Both the position numbers and the translations under genes were made by a program. DNA of 64,000 bases from Branchiostoma belcheri. Taxonomy: Eukaryota > Chordata > Leptocardii > Amphioxiformes > Branchiostomatidae. Location: NCBI RefSeq assembly GCF_001625305.1, contig NW_017804242.1, forward strand, positions 2,750,601 to 2,814,600, read 5' to 3'. The notes under the pieces are model-generated. The model was not told the origin of the DNA. It made no database searches and saw nothing but the letters and a program-made list of their open reading frames with translations. Positions 12,948-27,900 of this stretch are shown here, one piece after another (position 1 is the first letter of the stretch; every line of letters begins with the position of its first letter).

Positions 12948-15900
12948 ATGGCGACCGACGAGAGGGGGGACTACGGGCACGCCAACAAGAAACAGAAAAT
13001 CGACGATGGCTACATCGTGCAGTCCGGACCTAGGGTAAGGCGTTGCTTTCTAAAGTGTAGAGAACATGTTTTTTCTAGGTGCGATGTGTAGGCTGATATT
13101 TTTGCAACAGGAGCCAGGAATGCTGCCTTGTTTACCGTGATGTGGACAGGCACGCGTATCGCGTGCAAATTTATTCGGGCTTGTTCCTTGTGGACAGGGA
13201 CGGCTGATTGCGACGTTCCCGGCGTTGCCCATTAGCTAGGATATCATGGCGCCGGTATGATCAGCACGATAGTCTAGGTTGCGTCCGTGTAAAGCTTGGG
13301 AACGCCGCTTCCTGCGAGGTGGCGAGAACAGCAGGGAGGGTTCCGTATGCCGCTTCCCCACGCCACAGGCTGGGTGACACTCGGACATGATTAACGCATG
13401 GCGTGCCAACGATCTATTTCCCACACATCGCTCGCTCCAAATCCCATCCAGTTGACGTCCAGATGCGCCAAGGAAACGTCGCTAACGATCAGAGACTGTG
13501 GTGTACTGGGATTTCAATATATCGTGGCAATATTTCTGCTCGTATTTTTTCGTTCAAGACAACACCAGCAAATTGTATATTGGGTTACAAAATCGATAAA
13601 AGATTGGGGAGGAAATATAATTTAGATTGGCACCAAATGGCGTCAACGAAAATAGATGAATAAAATGGACAAAATCAAATTGTCTGTCTGAAGTATGAAA
13701 TCTGTTCTCAAGTCTATTTGTGTGTGGAGTAGTCTACTTGGTGACCAGTCCTCCAAGTGGTATTGTAAATCTACTAACAATAACGATTGACAAATATTAT
13801 GCTCCAAATTGCACAATAGAAAAATCTTGCTTGATGTGTATGAATGAGTTGTTTCTTTATTTACTATGTTAAGATAGATTGCTTAATTCCTAAAGAAGCA
13901 ATGGAGCTATCCGTCTGGAGCTCACAAACATCAGACCTGTCAGCAGGTTCAATACTGGGCTTCATTTGTCATAATATTTCATGCTTAATTGAACACAGTT
14001 GGTGAACAGCCCATTATAAATGTCAAGGCAAAGACAAACCACACCAGTTAGTGGTAATTTACTGCTGTATAGATATCAGGGAGGCTTTTATGTGATTTAT
14101 TCCAATCTGATCTTCCAAATTATATGTTTAACTGGGAAGCTGTGTATTTGGAACAATGCTCTCTCTAGTCAGTAGGATCATGGAACACAAGATGATATAT
14201 GTTCACACTGCACCAATGTGGACATGTGTCATCTCTAACCTTATGTCGGGGTGGAAGATCATAACATATTCTGACAGCTAAGTTTCTGACAGCTAAGCTC
14301 CTCTGACAGCCACCCTCTCCTGCCAGAGAAGCCTGACTGTCAGTGTCAGGGGAGCCCAGCTGCCCAAAGAGATGACAATGTTAATTTCTATTCCAATGTC
14401 AGCTTTGAGACTAGGATTTGTTGTCAGAACACAGAATATGTACTTAGAGATTATATATCTTATGCCCTACTTGTCTCTTACATGTACAGTACATATGTCT
14501 CGCCCTGCAAACAATCTTGCGTGGAACTTCCTGTGGTGCATCCTTTTGTACCAGGCAAATGGCAATGTTAGAAATGACTCTGTCTCAGTACCAGGCAAAT
14601 GGCGACGTTAGAAATGGTGTTTTAAAAAATTGCTCTGAGGTTGCTCAGAAGAGGGTATTAAAATGTTAACTTCTAAGTCAATGTCCAAACATCATATTTC
14701 AGAGATTATGGGTCTATGATGTGTTTACTACAAACACCTCCATGTTTATTGCCCAGTACAGGTCAGTGACCTTGACAGATTAAATGTGTAGATGGAAATA
14801 TTAGAGCTGTAACAATGCAGATCAATATTGATTCATCAATTAATGATTGTCAAGTAGGTAGTCCAACAATAAAGGTGACTAGAAAGCGAAAGTTACAAAG
14901 GATCTTGCTTCATGGCTCATGCAGTTGAATAATCACCTTTGTTGCAGTTTGCAAAGAATATTATCTATTTGAAAACACACCGTGAAATAAATAAAAGCAC
15001 ACTGACGGTAACTATTTTTTTGAAGGGAGATAGGGCCCATTAGGACAGCCCCAAGTAAGTTTCCATGTTACATTTGTACTAATCACTTTAATTCAAGCTC
15101 AGTGAATCTATGCGTTGCCCTTGGCCAAATTGCAAGCCACAAATGTCTTGGCTGCAGGACATGGACTCAGCCCTGCTGTGGAATGTGTCCCTTTAACCTG
15201 TGGCTTAGAGGTCGGGTACAATAACATGCAGGACAAAAGACTTAACACAACACAAGTGCATCTCTAATAGTGGACATTGTATGCATTCTATGAGTACACC
15301 GGTAGCTCACTTTCTGTACATATCGTAAGTACGGTAAGTACGGCTGTACAGTCAAACTGGAGGTTTTCCCACCCTTCCACCCAGAAGCTCTACCTTGACC
15401 CTATTATGCATGGTACAGTAACAGTAACATCACCAGAACTACTAGAGAATGTTGGGAGTTTCACAAGGTGAAGAAAGAGGCACAAAAGTGATATATAAAT
15501 TTGAATTGCCCAAAGAGGACAGGTGATTTCATTATTGCTTGCCTGAATAAAATGTTCACACTAACAATTTTTTTCTTTATAAGAGAACATACTTAGCATC
15601 TTTGGTATTGCATTACCATGTCTATGATTAAAATGTCTGATCATGATCTGACATGGTAATAGAAACAGATTACAGTCATCACTGAAATAACTGAACAAGA
15701 ATGGGACTCTGTTGCCTCCAGCAACAGCCAAGAGATACTGTATCGTTCTTGTGCTTTGATCCATGCACTGTACTGCACAAGCTTTAGGCATAACATTGTA
15801 CTTTGTAATGGCTTTGTCATGTCTTAAGTGTTTTAAAACTAAGATGTTCGTGTTGTTTCTTGTTTTCAGGACAAGTCTGAAGATCCGCACAAGCCATCCC

Positions 15901-18900
15901 CTTCACCTGTTGTGCACGTGCGAAGTCTGTCAGAGAATGTCATCGAAGCAGACATTGTGGAAGCTGTCCAGCACTTCGGACCCATCAGGTCTGACATACC
16001 AGAAAATATTTCTCAGTGAAGTTCATGCACTCTTAGGGAGATTTACCAACATGTGGCATGAGGCCAGTTTTCAGTCAGGCTCTCTGTATTTATCCTCCTT
16101 TGCAGGTTGTCATGTTCCTTCAGCTTGTTCATTCTTCAGGCCGCTTTTTCTTTGAATGTGATTTATAGTGTTTTCCCAGGGCTATATTCCCTAGTGGTAA
16201 AACAGGTGTCACAGGAAGCTCCAGAGATTGAGGGAATCACTGGTTCATGTTATCATTGGTCCTCAAGGGACCAGATGGGGGAGATACTGGGGCAAATGAG
16301 AAACTTCAGAGATAAAAGCAGATTCCAGTCTTTGATGTGCTGAAATCTTTCCCTATTCCCATTACAGATATGTAAGGGTGCAATAGATATCTTATAATTT
16401 ACAGTGTATATGTCAAAGACTCCTCATTTAGAAAGGCAAAAGTCCAGTTTGGGTGTATGCAGCTGTGATGATCAGTCTGCTACAGGAATATGGGGTCAGG
16501 GATGTCATGTCACTACTGTGATTTGTAGGGTTGCTTTCTAGATAAGTCCTGTTATATCTGTACTACATCATTCACTGCCAGTCCTGTTATATCCGTACAT
16601 CATTTACACTGCAGTACTAAAGCAAGGCTGATAGTTCTTCTGCAGATAACATCCAAAATAGCCTGCACAAATTATACCTGCACCACGTGGAGAAAGTGAA
16701 TTTGTTATGTATTGTCTAGTGATCACACTACTACTAGAAAAAATGTATACAATATATATGCAGAGTGTTATTTTGAGCCTTTGTTCCTTTTTTCTTATGT
16801 TCCAATCACATCAGGCATGTAAATCGTCTAAAGAAATGGAAATCTGCACAGTATCTCATTTAGTTTCTTAATACATTTGTATTTGTAAATTGAACACATT
16901 TGTGGTGAAATTTGGTTCAGGTGTGCATAAGGTAAGTAAAGTATATATGTATGTCATAGGATGGATACTGTCCAACATTCCAGTGAAAGTACAAAATGTA
17001 CAATACTATTCATACTCAACAGTGTGAGGAAGGTTTATGTAGTCTATTTTATGGTGTCTGTAATAGGCCCTTCAGGCAATGGATGGCCTTTTGCCTCCAA
17101 AATGGCCAATAAAATCTTCTGTGCCCTCTTTGTGTTGCAAGCATTGGTCACATTTCCAGACACATGCAAGAAACAATGGTCAGCTTTGGCTTTAGTGATT
17201 TGCATCAATATTCTAATACAAAATGTACTATGCAAGTGTGAAATGGAGCAAGTTGAATTGAATTTAGATACAGTTTTAAAGAAAGATCAAAGAAGACAGG
17301 TAAAGCCAAACCATATGGACACATGGGTCTAGAAGAATGCAGGAGGAAGAATTCCACAATCCACTTAATCTGGAGCATAGAAAGATAAGTAATAGGAGCA
17401 GGTTACAGAAGAATAGCTGAGAAAGAGTGTTGGTAAGAAAATTGATGACATAAATTTATAAAATCCAATCCACCCACCCTATTGAATTACTAGTACTCTT
17501 TACATTGAAGCTTGGCTGTGCCAGAAGCTGTCTTACATTAGACCTGGGTCCATTATGCTTTCTGTGCCAGAGGAGGACCTTACAAAGATGCTCAATATCA
17601 ATTTCCATACCTAAGTTGTGAGATATCTTCCACACAGTTGCATAATGAAGGATACTTGATTATGATAGATTACTCCTCTAGCTGTGGAACATGTCCTTTC
17701 TGTCCAGATGGTAGCAATTTTCATCCATTTCCTTCCATGAGTCCTGCCTATTACTTCTCTGTTACAGTATTAGTTACGGCTTGTTTGCTAATGACCTTGT
17801 TTGCTAATGACTGTAGGTTCCTAATTTGAAACACTGTTGTTTGTTACATATTCTATGGTCAGCAGGGGTGAATGAATTGTTTACGTAAGGCCACAGCAAG
17901 TAAATTTCCTGGATAACATTCTATGCAGATTCCAAATCTTATGTCAGGGCAGGAAGGAAAAATAAGATAGGTTGTAAAACAAAAACAGAACATGGTATCA
18001 CACAAGTCACAGGTGCAGACTGACACTAGTGTGGTAGCCTTGGGTCATCACTACAACTACGGTCAAGGTTACCACACTTACTTGAGTCATGGCATCTGGA
18101 ACATTTTTGGATAGAACACGTTTTCCCATTTTTTGTATTTCCCTGTCATGTTGACCATCGCCAGATGGGAACAAAATCAGGCAAAGACAGCCTGAAGATG
18201 TCATCCGTAAACTTCTCTAGCTGTGGCCTGAAGAAAACTAGAAGTTTGTTAAAAAAACTTGTATTTTAATTACTGCATGTGTTTTTTACAGCTATGTTAT
18301 CATGATGCCAAAGAAGAGACAAGCACTGGTTGAGTTTGAGGACATAGATGGAGCAGAAACCTGTGTCAAATTTGCCCAGGTATGAAGCTTTCATCTAAAA
18401 GCACTGCAAGCGTGTGGGTACTGGGTAGGATGGACAATATCATTTTACATAAAAAACATAAGCATGGGCAGATGTACATTTGTATAGTAGCAGTCAAGAA
18501 GCACCAAAGTAAAGACAAAAATGCTAGTCTGCCAGAGGGAACATTGTCTTGTCAAGCACCAAACAGTTTTCAGTGATCCATCATGTATTTATTGTCTGCT
18601 CAGCAATCAACAGATGTGCCCATTGATGTGTAAGAAACTAATTGGAGCTGAAGTCCTTGTAGGAGTAGCCTGAAACTAGTGAAAGCCTAATCTCCAGGCA
18701 GATCAAGACACATTCCATTGATGGCAGATGGACACTCCTCAAACCAATGGATACTGTCTTGCCACAGTAGGATCTGCTTAGAGATTATGAAAGCCCATCC
18801 TCGTATAGCCTGGATGCCACACCCATCGCACACCGGTCTAGAATTGGCCAGCATGGCCTACCTTAGAGTGGCCGTGTGCTGTCACAGTGGTATAATTTCC

Positions 18901-21900
18901 TGGAGGTATTTTGGCCATGGAACTGAGGAACTGGCCTGTGTACTCACAGTGTAGGCCTTGGAACGAGTCTGGCACCCAGGCTAACTTTCCTACAGAGAAC
19001 GAGAAACTGGGTGTCATGTCATAATGCACCTTGTCCAACCAGTAGTAGACAGAAAGGTGAAGGCATTCGTAGGCTAAACATCGTATGTAATCCTGGGGAT
19101 TAAACTGAAGTCAGCCAGGAATGTTGTGATGCATAGTACTTGGGCTGTCATGTTGATAAAAAAATTCCCCAATATCACAAGGAAAAGCATGGCTGCTTAT
19201 GGGTTTTATATACAGTTACAGACTTTACAGGAGAAGGTGTTTGATATGCAAGAAACTGGTAACTTTTATGTAAACAAAACAGACCTTAGGCAGTAGTGTT
19301 GAGCCTGCAATGTTTACTCAACAGAAAGGGGAAAAAGACTTATTTTAATGGGCTCCAACTGGCGGACGACTACAAGTAAGATTACAAGAATGCTGCAAGC
19401 GGTATAGAAGTTGTGTCTACCAGAGCTGCATTCCCCTTCTTTCACTTGTTTACAATTGAAAAAGAAAACTATGGCAGGCACAAATGACTATTATGTAAAT
19501 TTGTTGTCGTACAAAATAGCCACATCTCCAATACAAAGGTGGTGGCACATGTGTCTGATTGATGACAGTATTTGTGGCACAGCACCAGGTAATAATTACT
19601 GTGTGTATGCCTCCAGAAAGACAAAAGCTGATAAGGAAAACAAAGGACAATGACCCCGCAAAATTGGATAGACAGGACTGCACGACCACAAATCAGAGGT
19701 CTAAATTATAGGATAGGTGTCACTTTGTTTTGTTAAGACTATTCTTTATCAGCAGGTATAATGGTCATGTGGTGTTCCATACTAGCAGATCTATCCAGAA
19801 AGGACAAAATTGTCTGAAGCCCCTACATGCATAGCCAAAGGGAGCTGCAATCATAGTCAGACTTTCAGCCATGGATGCTATTTTTGCACAGGGACAAGCA
19901 ATTGTACATTGCATATAGATCTGTATCTGGTCCTTGCTCAGTTACTGTGTTCACATCAGTAAGCAGAATGCACACACAGACCCCTGGGAATGTCTCCAGC
20001 TGCTGGTACCCACCCATCCAGTTTTCCAGTGGGTGGATGGGAACTACTGCCCTGTACTATCTGTCACAGCTAGGGAGGAGGGCTTGTTTAGGGTCTGAAT
20101 GTTGCAGCTTCTGTAGGATGCTATATTGCAGCTTTTACAACCTGTACGATATATATGTATCTCAGTATCATGCATTCATTATCTCACTCACTCGAAGAAA
20201 GCACCCCACAAAAGATATCTCTCCCACAAAAGGTGGGCATACATTTATAGCATTTGGAATTTGTGCTAATATCAAAAGAGGCCTGTCAATTATGACATAG
20301 GCAAGAAATTCCATGTGATCTGTGTAAAGCAGTCTTTGCCACGTTATGGGGCTCTAGTTGGTGCTCTTGCAATGACATGGCATTACCTTTTGTAAGACCA
20401 CAATGTGTATGGATTGTTGTTGAGATTGGGCTGATATCTTCAGGAAGGCATGGAATGCTTCCCAGTCGGCCCCTATTTTGGTTGCTTGGTGGCGTGTGTA
20501 ACAGGTCAATTTCCGTTGCCACGCTCAAAAGACACAACAAAAGCCATCTCTGAGGTGATGATTTACAATGGAGACTAATGCCTAACATGCAACAAAAGAG
20601 ATATAACCTTCTCAGTCAATCATAGTGCACAGGTCTTGTCTGTAATGATGGTTGTGGTACTTACATAACCCTTACAAACCAGTCAGGGTTATGTAAAGGT
20701 GAATTTGGGAGGGAACTGAGGAAGGGAATATTCTGTTGATAGTGATGTGTAAAATTTTGTCTGGTTTTGTATTCTCTAGACCAACACGTGCTATGTTGGA
20801 GGCAGCCCGGCTTACTTCAACTACTCCACCAGCCAGAAAATCTCCCGCCCAGGGTAAGTAGCCGCTGTGTTTGGCACTACTTTTGCGGAGAAGAGAAAGT
20901 TGTCATGCCCTGCCCTATCATCTTCAGTATCACATACAGCTGCACAGTTAGCTTCAGGCCCTGTTATCCTTCATAATCTAACTCTGGTTCCCTCCTCTGA
21001 TCATCTTTCCACTGTTTATCCTGGCCCCATTGAAATGTTAGGTCTTTACATCCTGCATTATTACAAGAAGCAAATATTTCTAAGAAGCAGCATAATGGAA
21101 AAAGACCTTCCGAGGAGCAAACTGGAGCTAGAATAGGATGGATACCTTTGTAACGTACTGTAGGTATTCCCATAGTAATGTTCAAAGTAAGATGGGTTTA
21201 TTCTACCGTTTTTGTCAGTTAACAGTTTTGTATAGCAGCATTTGTTACTTTCATTTGTACATCTTACTTCATAATATTTTGACATTGTTTGCTTTTTATA
21301 TTATGTCACCGTTGATTAAGTTGACTCAAGGGTTATTTGAAGAAAAGATGACAGCAACAGCTTTCAAGCCCTAGATTTTTTTTCTTTTTCTCATAGCCGG
21401 CAACGTTTAGGGAATGGTACAGTGGGACACAAGTAAGTGTTTGGTGTGGCCCACACACACTAATGTACAGAACAAAGCAAGTGAGGGAGGGTTAGTTTGT
21501 CTTACTTGCACTGGTACTAATGATATTCTAGGAAATTTGCAGTTTTTCATATTTGATAAATACCATTGTCAGTCTGAACATCATATGTATGTGTATTATG
21601 CAATGTCCCCAATGTTTGGTAGATGATCCTTTGTACTAATCATACATGTATGTGTCTCTGTTCAGTGTCCAACAAAGACAGCTTAGTCTATGTGTCACAA
21701 AATTCACAGTGGTGGGTTAGTCTTCATGTATATAATTCGATACTAGTCACAACTGGTTTGTTTTAAGCAATTTTTTACTGTTTTTTTCAGCGGTCCAGAG
21801 GACACCAGAAATGCAAATCACATTCTGCTCTTCACCATACTGAATCCCACCTACCCCATCACAACTGTAAGTAACTAACACTAAGTAAGTTACAGAACTG

Positions 21901-24900
21901 CTGTTTAGACATAGTGGGGCTCCAAATACTGCATGCATATAACCTGCACCAGTGCAAAATAGAGGATTTTGAACCCTGCATGTGGAAAGAAATCAGCATC
22001 TTATCAGTGATTGATTATTCCTTAAACTATCATAGAAAACACATAAAAAATCTGAATAATGAAGTCCATGGCACCACTTGGTTTTCAGTCAGCCTTTTAC
22101 ATTTGAATTTGATTTAATTTTTTGTCAGCATAATCATTTGAATCTGGATGCTGTTTAGCTATTATTAATATCAAAGAAGGAAAGGCTTGTGAGTTGTAAT
22201 GGCCATGTAGTAATGATTATAATGCCAACCCTTCTACATATGCAGGATGTGATGTACACCATCTGCAGCCCCTGTGGAGCCGTCCAACGGATTGTCATCT
22301 TCAAGAAAAATGGCGTGCAAGCCATGGTCGAATATCCTTTTTTCTACAGTTCCTGATTGGTTTTCTAACTTCGTACATCTTTTGCTTCATGTCCCATGTA
22401 TATGGGAGCTTTAAGTGTAAAAACTATGCACGTAAAAGGACCCGACTACGTAGGGGTAACACTGAGAAATGGGAGCATGGTAAGGCAGCCATTTCTTGCT
22501 ATCGAAAAAGCATCAGGCTTTGCCTCAGTCAGAGGTTGGCCTCTTCACATTTTTCGATTCTCTGTAGACCATGAAACAGCACAACAGTGTCCAAAAATTG
22601 GAACTGTGACATTTACCGTTCAAACATTACCTTGTGTGTTTCTCATTAGTTTGTAATATAGGAGACCTCCTGTCAAATAAGTTAGACCATCTATCCCAGC
22701 ATCAAGTTAACCTCTTGGTGAAAGACTTCTCTGTTTGAGCTGCACGCACAACTTTCCATAAAACTTATCGCTAACAATTTAATGATAACTGGAAGAAAGA
22801 TTACTACTCTGTCAGGGCTTTCCCCAGAAATGTAGAGCAAGATAATGCAGTACATGTAGGTCTGGGAGGTTGAAACTTGTCCAAAACAAGCAACGTTTTA
22901 GGAATTTAACCAGCAAAAATCACCTACATTTGAAACTTGCCAAGATGGTACTGAGAATGCCACAAGGTGGTAACCCTTCTGTCGCTAAGTGGGAGTTCTG
23001 TGTATCAAACAACAACACTTAATCTTGTCATATGGAAGAAAATGATGGATGTCACCCAGGCAAGGTGATGCAGCTGCCCACATCCTCAGCACACACAGGT
23101 ATTCATCAGTGTCTGAAATGCATTAACTATCTGTGTTACATAAGAAAGGGTTAACAAGCCACAGGCCGGGTCTGGCTGACTGCCAAGGTTTCAGTAACAA
23201 GGAAAGATCACAGACCCAGACACGCACACCACACCCTAAGTGATGTGCTCTGTGCTGGCGAGACGCTGTTCAGTCAAGCAGAGAGTGTTTACAGATTTAA
23301 CGCAGGATTAAACTTGGACTCCAGAATCATGGTCAAAGCTGGTGGAAAGGGGATATGCAGTTTGAAGGCCATTTTGTGTTAGATTTGTTGGCCATCATTC
23401 ATTGTGGGTGTCTTTCCTCTGATGACATTTCAGCTACCCTTTTCAAGGTTTAATTACAACTGAATTCAAATATCCTAACTTTGTTAGCAAAAACACATTT
23501 CCACACTTTAATCTGGTGTCGGTACTTTACATTTAAACAAGCCAAGACTGTTGGTTGTCTGATGTTTCGCTGTCTTTTGTAGTGTGACATTTTGAAGGAG
23601 ACTTATCATTATGGTGGCTACGTGTCACCTCAGTGACCTATTGAGGAAGTTGAAGTTGGCATAAACAGTGCAATTATCTCTGTCAGGAGTAACCTTTGCC
23701 TGATTGTGTTTAGAGTCCTGACATTCTTATCAGATGATCGTGATTCACGTAATTTTCCGGGATTAAGATAAGAACATCTGAATACTCTCTCCACATGTTG
23801 TGGACCTGGCAAGGACAACAATGACAGAAAAATGGAGAAGACCTTCAGTACTATTTTATTTGGTTCAGTCAAGCTGTATGCCACTAGACAAGGCAATCTT
23901 CCTTACACATACGTAATAATGCTGTTACGAAGATAATTCTACACAGTGGGCCTCTTCATACCAGTTGTTAGAGATTGGTTGGTTTTATCTCTTTTCCATG
24001 CCTGTATGCACACTATGAATGATCTGATTTATTTCTCTGCCATAAGGAGAAATCCCCAAACATGTCTCACTGTGTTACCACTGCCTGTACTGAGGCCAAA
24101 TCCAATCAGTCCATGTAGCTCAGGTTCCCAGAGGGCTTGTTCCAGCAGGGTGATGAAATATCAGGGCCTTGGTGGGAAGGCAGGGAAGCCAAGCCTGTAG
24201 GCTGGCCTACAGCAGGCTTGCTGAAATTAATTCAAACATACTGGTACTGTGTGTGCCCAAAGTGTGTAGACTACAATATATGTATGCATACTAAGCACCC
24301 TCCTGCTACAATTAAAATTCACATTTGTGGAAAATGTTTGTGGTAAATGTGTAATAAAAAAAAGGTATGGGTAGGAACATTGCTAGAAATTCCACTCGAA
24401 GCAGCATATTTTTTGTAGAGTTGTCTACTGGAAGCAGCGTACATTGTATTTTTGCTTCTTTGGAGGATATGTAAAATAGACAAATAACTAGGTAATGTTA
24501 GTCTTATTTGTCATACATATCAAATTTGAACAGATAACACTGTAACATTACTATCTTTGCTGTAGTATGTGATGGGTAGTTTTCTCATTAAATCTTATGC
24601 AGCGGACGTGACATTAATTATAATGGAATCCGGCTATATCAGGTACATGAACTAGATGCCTGTTGGCTGGGTAGGATTACACACATGTAGGTCTGCTGTG
24701 TTTTGGGCGATAATAATCATTTATGAGTTTATGACCATCTGCACCATCTGGCTGATAGCTATGTAGTTCATGTACATCAAGGTGATACAGAAGCCTAAGT
24801 TTTAGTTTGTTCATGATTCAAGTTGTTATTTTTGATGCATTTTCCTTAACCGCATGGTTACGTTCGACAACATTGGGAGTGCACAGAAAGCAAAGGCCTC

Positions 24901-27900
24901 GTTGAATGGGGCTGACATCTACTCAGGCTGCTGTACCCTGAAGATCGAATATGCAAAGGTGAGTATCTGGGAACCAACAGGTACTGGGCAAGAAGATATG
25001 GCAGGGATTGAAATATTTAGGATCATTTTATTTTTAGGAAATATGAATCGCATTGAAAACTGATCAGAAGCCATTACAGTTACATAGATGGTAACAGTGA
25101 ATTAAACAAATAAAAATCCACAAACATTCATATACCTACATGTAGAACTAAGATAAGGTGCAAAAATACCTGCACAACTCCAATTTTACCTGCAGTTATC
25201 TTCATACATGGGTGGTAATTTCAAGACTAGTATAGACACAATACCCAGTATAGACAGACAAGACCCAGTTGTTGAGTAAATAAAAGAACGCTGTAAGACA
25301 TGTTGATGAGTTAAACCCAGTAAGCATGGATCTCTATTCAATTATGCGGACTCACACAAGTGCAGCAGTTGCAGGCATGACGGAATACATTCTTCAGAGT
25401 TAGCAGCAACTAAGCGCCTTACTTAAATAAGCATAATAAAGTCATTTTGACACATGATTTGGAATTTATGACGTACAGGTGTGACAAGGTATATAAAGAC
25501 AACTGAGCAGACCGACAACCACACAAGTTGTTGTTAATTATGTTACTTTACCACCAATTGTATGCAGTGGTTTTACAGCAGTCATCAGGGATATGTAGTC
25601 TGTTCAATAATTCATTGCTAGCTGTAACAAAATAATGGTCAGTGATTGGTGAATGTTAAAGATTTTAAGCTTGGCATTATTTTTGTAAATGTGGATAAAG
25701 TAAGACTTCTAAGTGACAGAGCTCAGCCACTGCACTTCTAAGGCAGACAGAATGGGTAAAAAATTGCCTAAAGCCAGGACGGGAGGTACATGTAACACAA
25801 AAACTAATGCCTGACTGATCAAAGTACCTTAGACTACTAATTGTAAGTGCTGACATTCCTGAAAAACAATCATTAACACAGAAATGTGAAAAAAAGCTTG
25901 ACCTGTTGTTGAGTGATGTCAAGGTAAAGCAACATCTTGGTAAATCTTCAGATCCCATGTTATTTGAAGTATTTGAGGGACTTCACTCCTTCCCTCGCAT
26001 TTATTTCACTCCTCATTCAAATAGCCCTCAACCTTGAGTAGCCCTCAACCTTGAGTAGCACATGAGCCTTGTTTTATGGTAACTTATGATTCTAGTAAAT
26101 GAGAAAAAGGCAGAACAATATGCAGAGTGCATAGCTGGTCCTTATAGACATAGCAGTGGATCATCATGTCACAGCAATGACAGACCTTTATTTAATTTGA
26201 TGTCAGAACAGGAGTCGGTTTTTTGATGAATGAGTATGATCCATTATCATTGTATATTGTAAAGCCCTGTTATCAAGTATATGTAGCTCCTGTCTCTGTG
26301 GCGAGTCACGCAAAGCTGTCTGGCTCATTTCATCATAGCATTGAACATGTCACATTTAATCAAAGATTGATACAATAGTTGAGGAAACACAAGGATTTCT
26401 TGTTCAACATGTGTATGTGGTTTCAATGACATTCAAACAGCATTCAATATCTGAAAGCTAAAGAATTTCTTTCTTTCCCCAGCCCACCAAGCTTAACGTG
26501 CATAAGAACGACAGCGAGACATGGGACTACACCAACCCTAACCTGGGGTCAGGTGGTGGAGGTAGGTTGCACAGTCTAGTGCTTCAACTTTCCGTAAAGT
26601 TCACCAGTTTCCAGCTCTATCTATGTTGTGTCCATCCTTCTCCCTCGATCCTGAATACTCTCACTCATGGAGATGGGGTTCGGTTGCTAACAACACTTGT
26701 CCGATTTGCACTCTGTCAAAAAGCACACGGCTCGTTCACATTTGTCTATGACAGACTAACGTAAAAACTAAATAACTATTGACTTGGAGTGCCCCCCTGC
26801 AGGAGGTTAGAACTCTTTTTCCAAAGAAGAGATTTGCTAAGGCACAAGAGTCGAGTTGCGAGTGCTTCTGGACCCCATCTCCATTGATTGAACTCACACA
26901 TCCGTCCATTACAAAGAAAACAGTGAAACATGACAGTGCGGGTAGCGGGGAACAACAAGCGCACAGCATGTATACTGAACAACAACATCAAAACAGAAGA
27001 CGTGCACCTGAGAACAGTACAGCCACAGAGACTACTGCACACAAGGAACACAAGAAATAACAGCGGATAGTTACCAGGGAACACCTCACAATGTACAGAC
27101 ATCTCGGAGAGTTCGGTGTGAGCTCGGAGTGCCGAACTAATGCAGACATGCACCATGGAACAACCTCTATCATGCTGGACTCTTTCAACACATTACACAC
27201 GTAGAGGAATCCCTGTGGGTGTAGCCAAGGTTGGAAAAACACGCTGTATAGAAAAAAGCTGATGGGTTATAAAGGCTGCTTCTTCACGTACTCTACCCTT
27301 CCTTCTTCTGTGAATCTGGACTCTGGAGGACAGACATTACACACGTGCAGCTATTCCTGTGGGAGATCAGGTCCCCTGACGGATGCTCTAGACACTTTAG
27401 ACATGACTCTGATGCCTTTCCGTCAGGAGGAAGTAGTAAAACATGTTCTGGTGTGGGGAATTGGACACTTGAGACGTCACTACATTGTCACCACACAACA
27501 CTGGGACAAGATGGCAACAGTACCTCTCATGGCATGCCACAACACAACAGACAAGATCCCGCACAAGGCCACGGAACAAGAACACTGATCAGTAGAACCT
27601 TGCAGTAGATCGTGTGCTCAAATAGTGCTTCACAGACGTGTCAGAGTTGACAACCACTGTTGCTTTCATCAAGAAAAATTAATTTTAAAATGTAAAGAAG
27701 ACAGACATTAATGCTGTCACCACAGCTTGGTTGGAAACAACCTTTTCAGAACGTATAATAATAGAGAGATAATAGCAAGAAAATGGGCTGTCTTGACGTG
27801 GCAGACAGATTTGCACCAAAACCAGTGAGGATAAAAGCATCTGACAAGCCATTATATGAGCAAGTTTGTGCAGCACTTGGGCATGATGATCTTATGTTCT

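Noticed and set aside
22332..22350. Reading on after exon 6 (YPFFYS...) as coding
   Set aside because: It does not match the family, which needs EFD next. The bases are the U12 donor consensus.
26779..27588. Open frames of 87-126 codons in HNRNPL intron 8 as possible new genes
   Set aside because: They overlap each other on both strands and in several frames with no domain similarity. The composition bias explains the lack of stops. Kept only as a CA-rich region.
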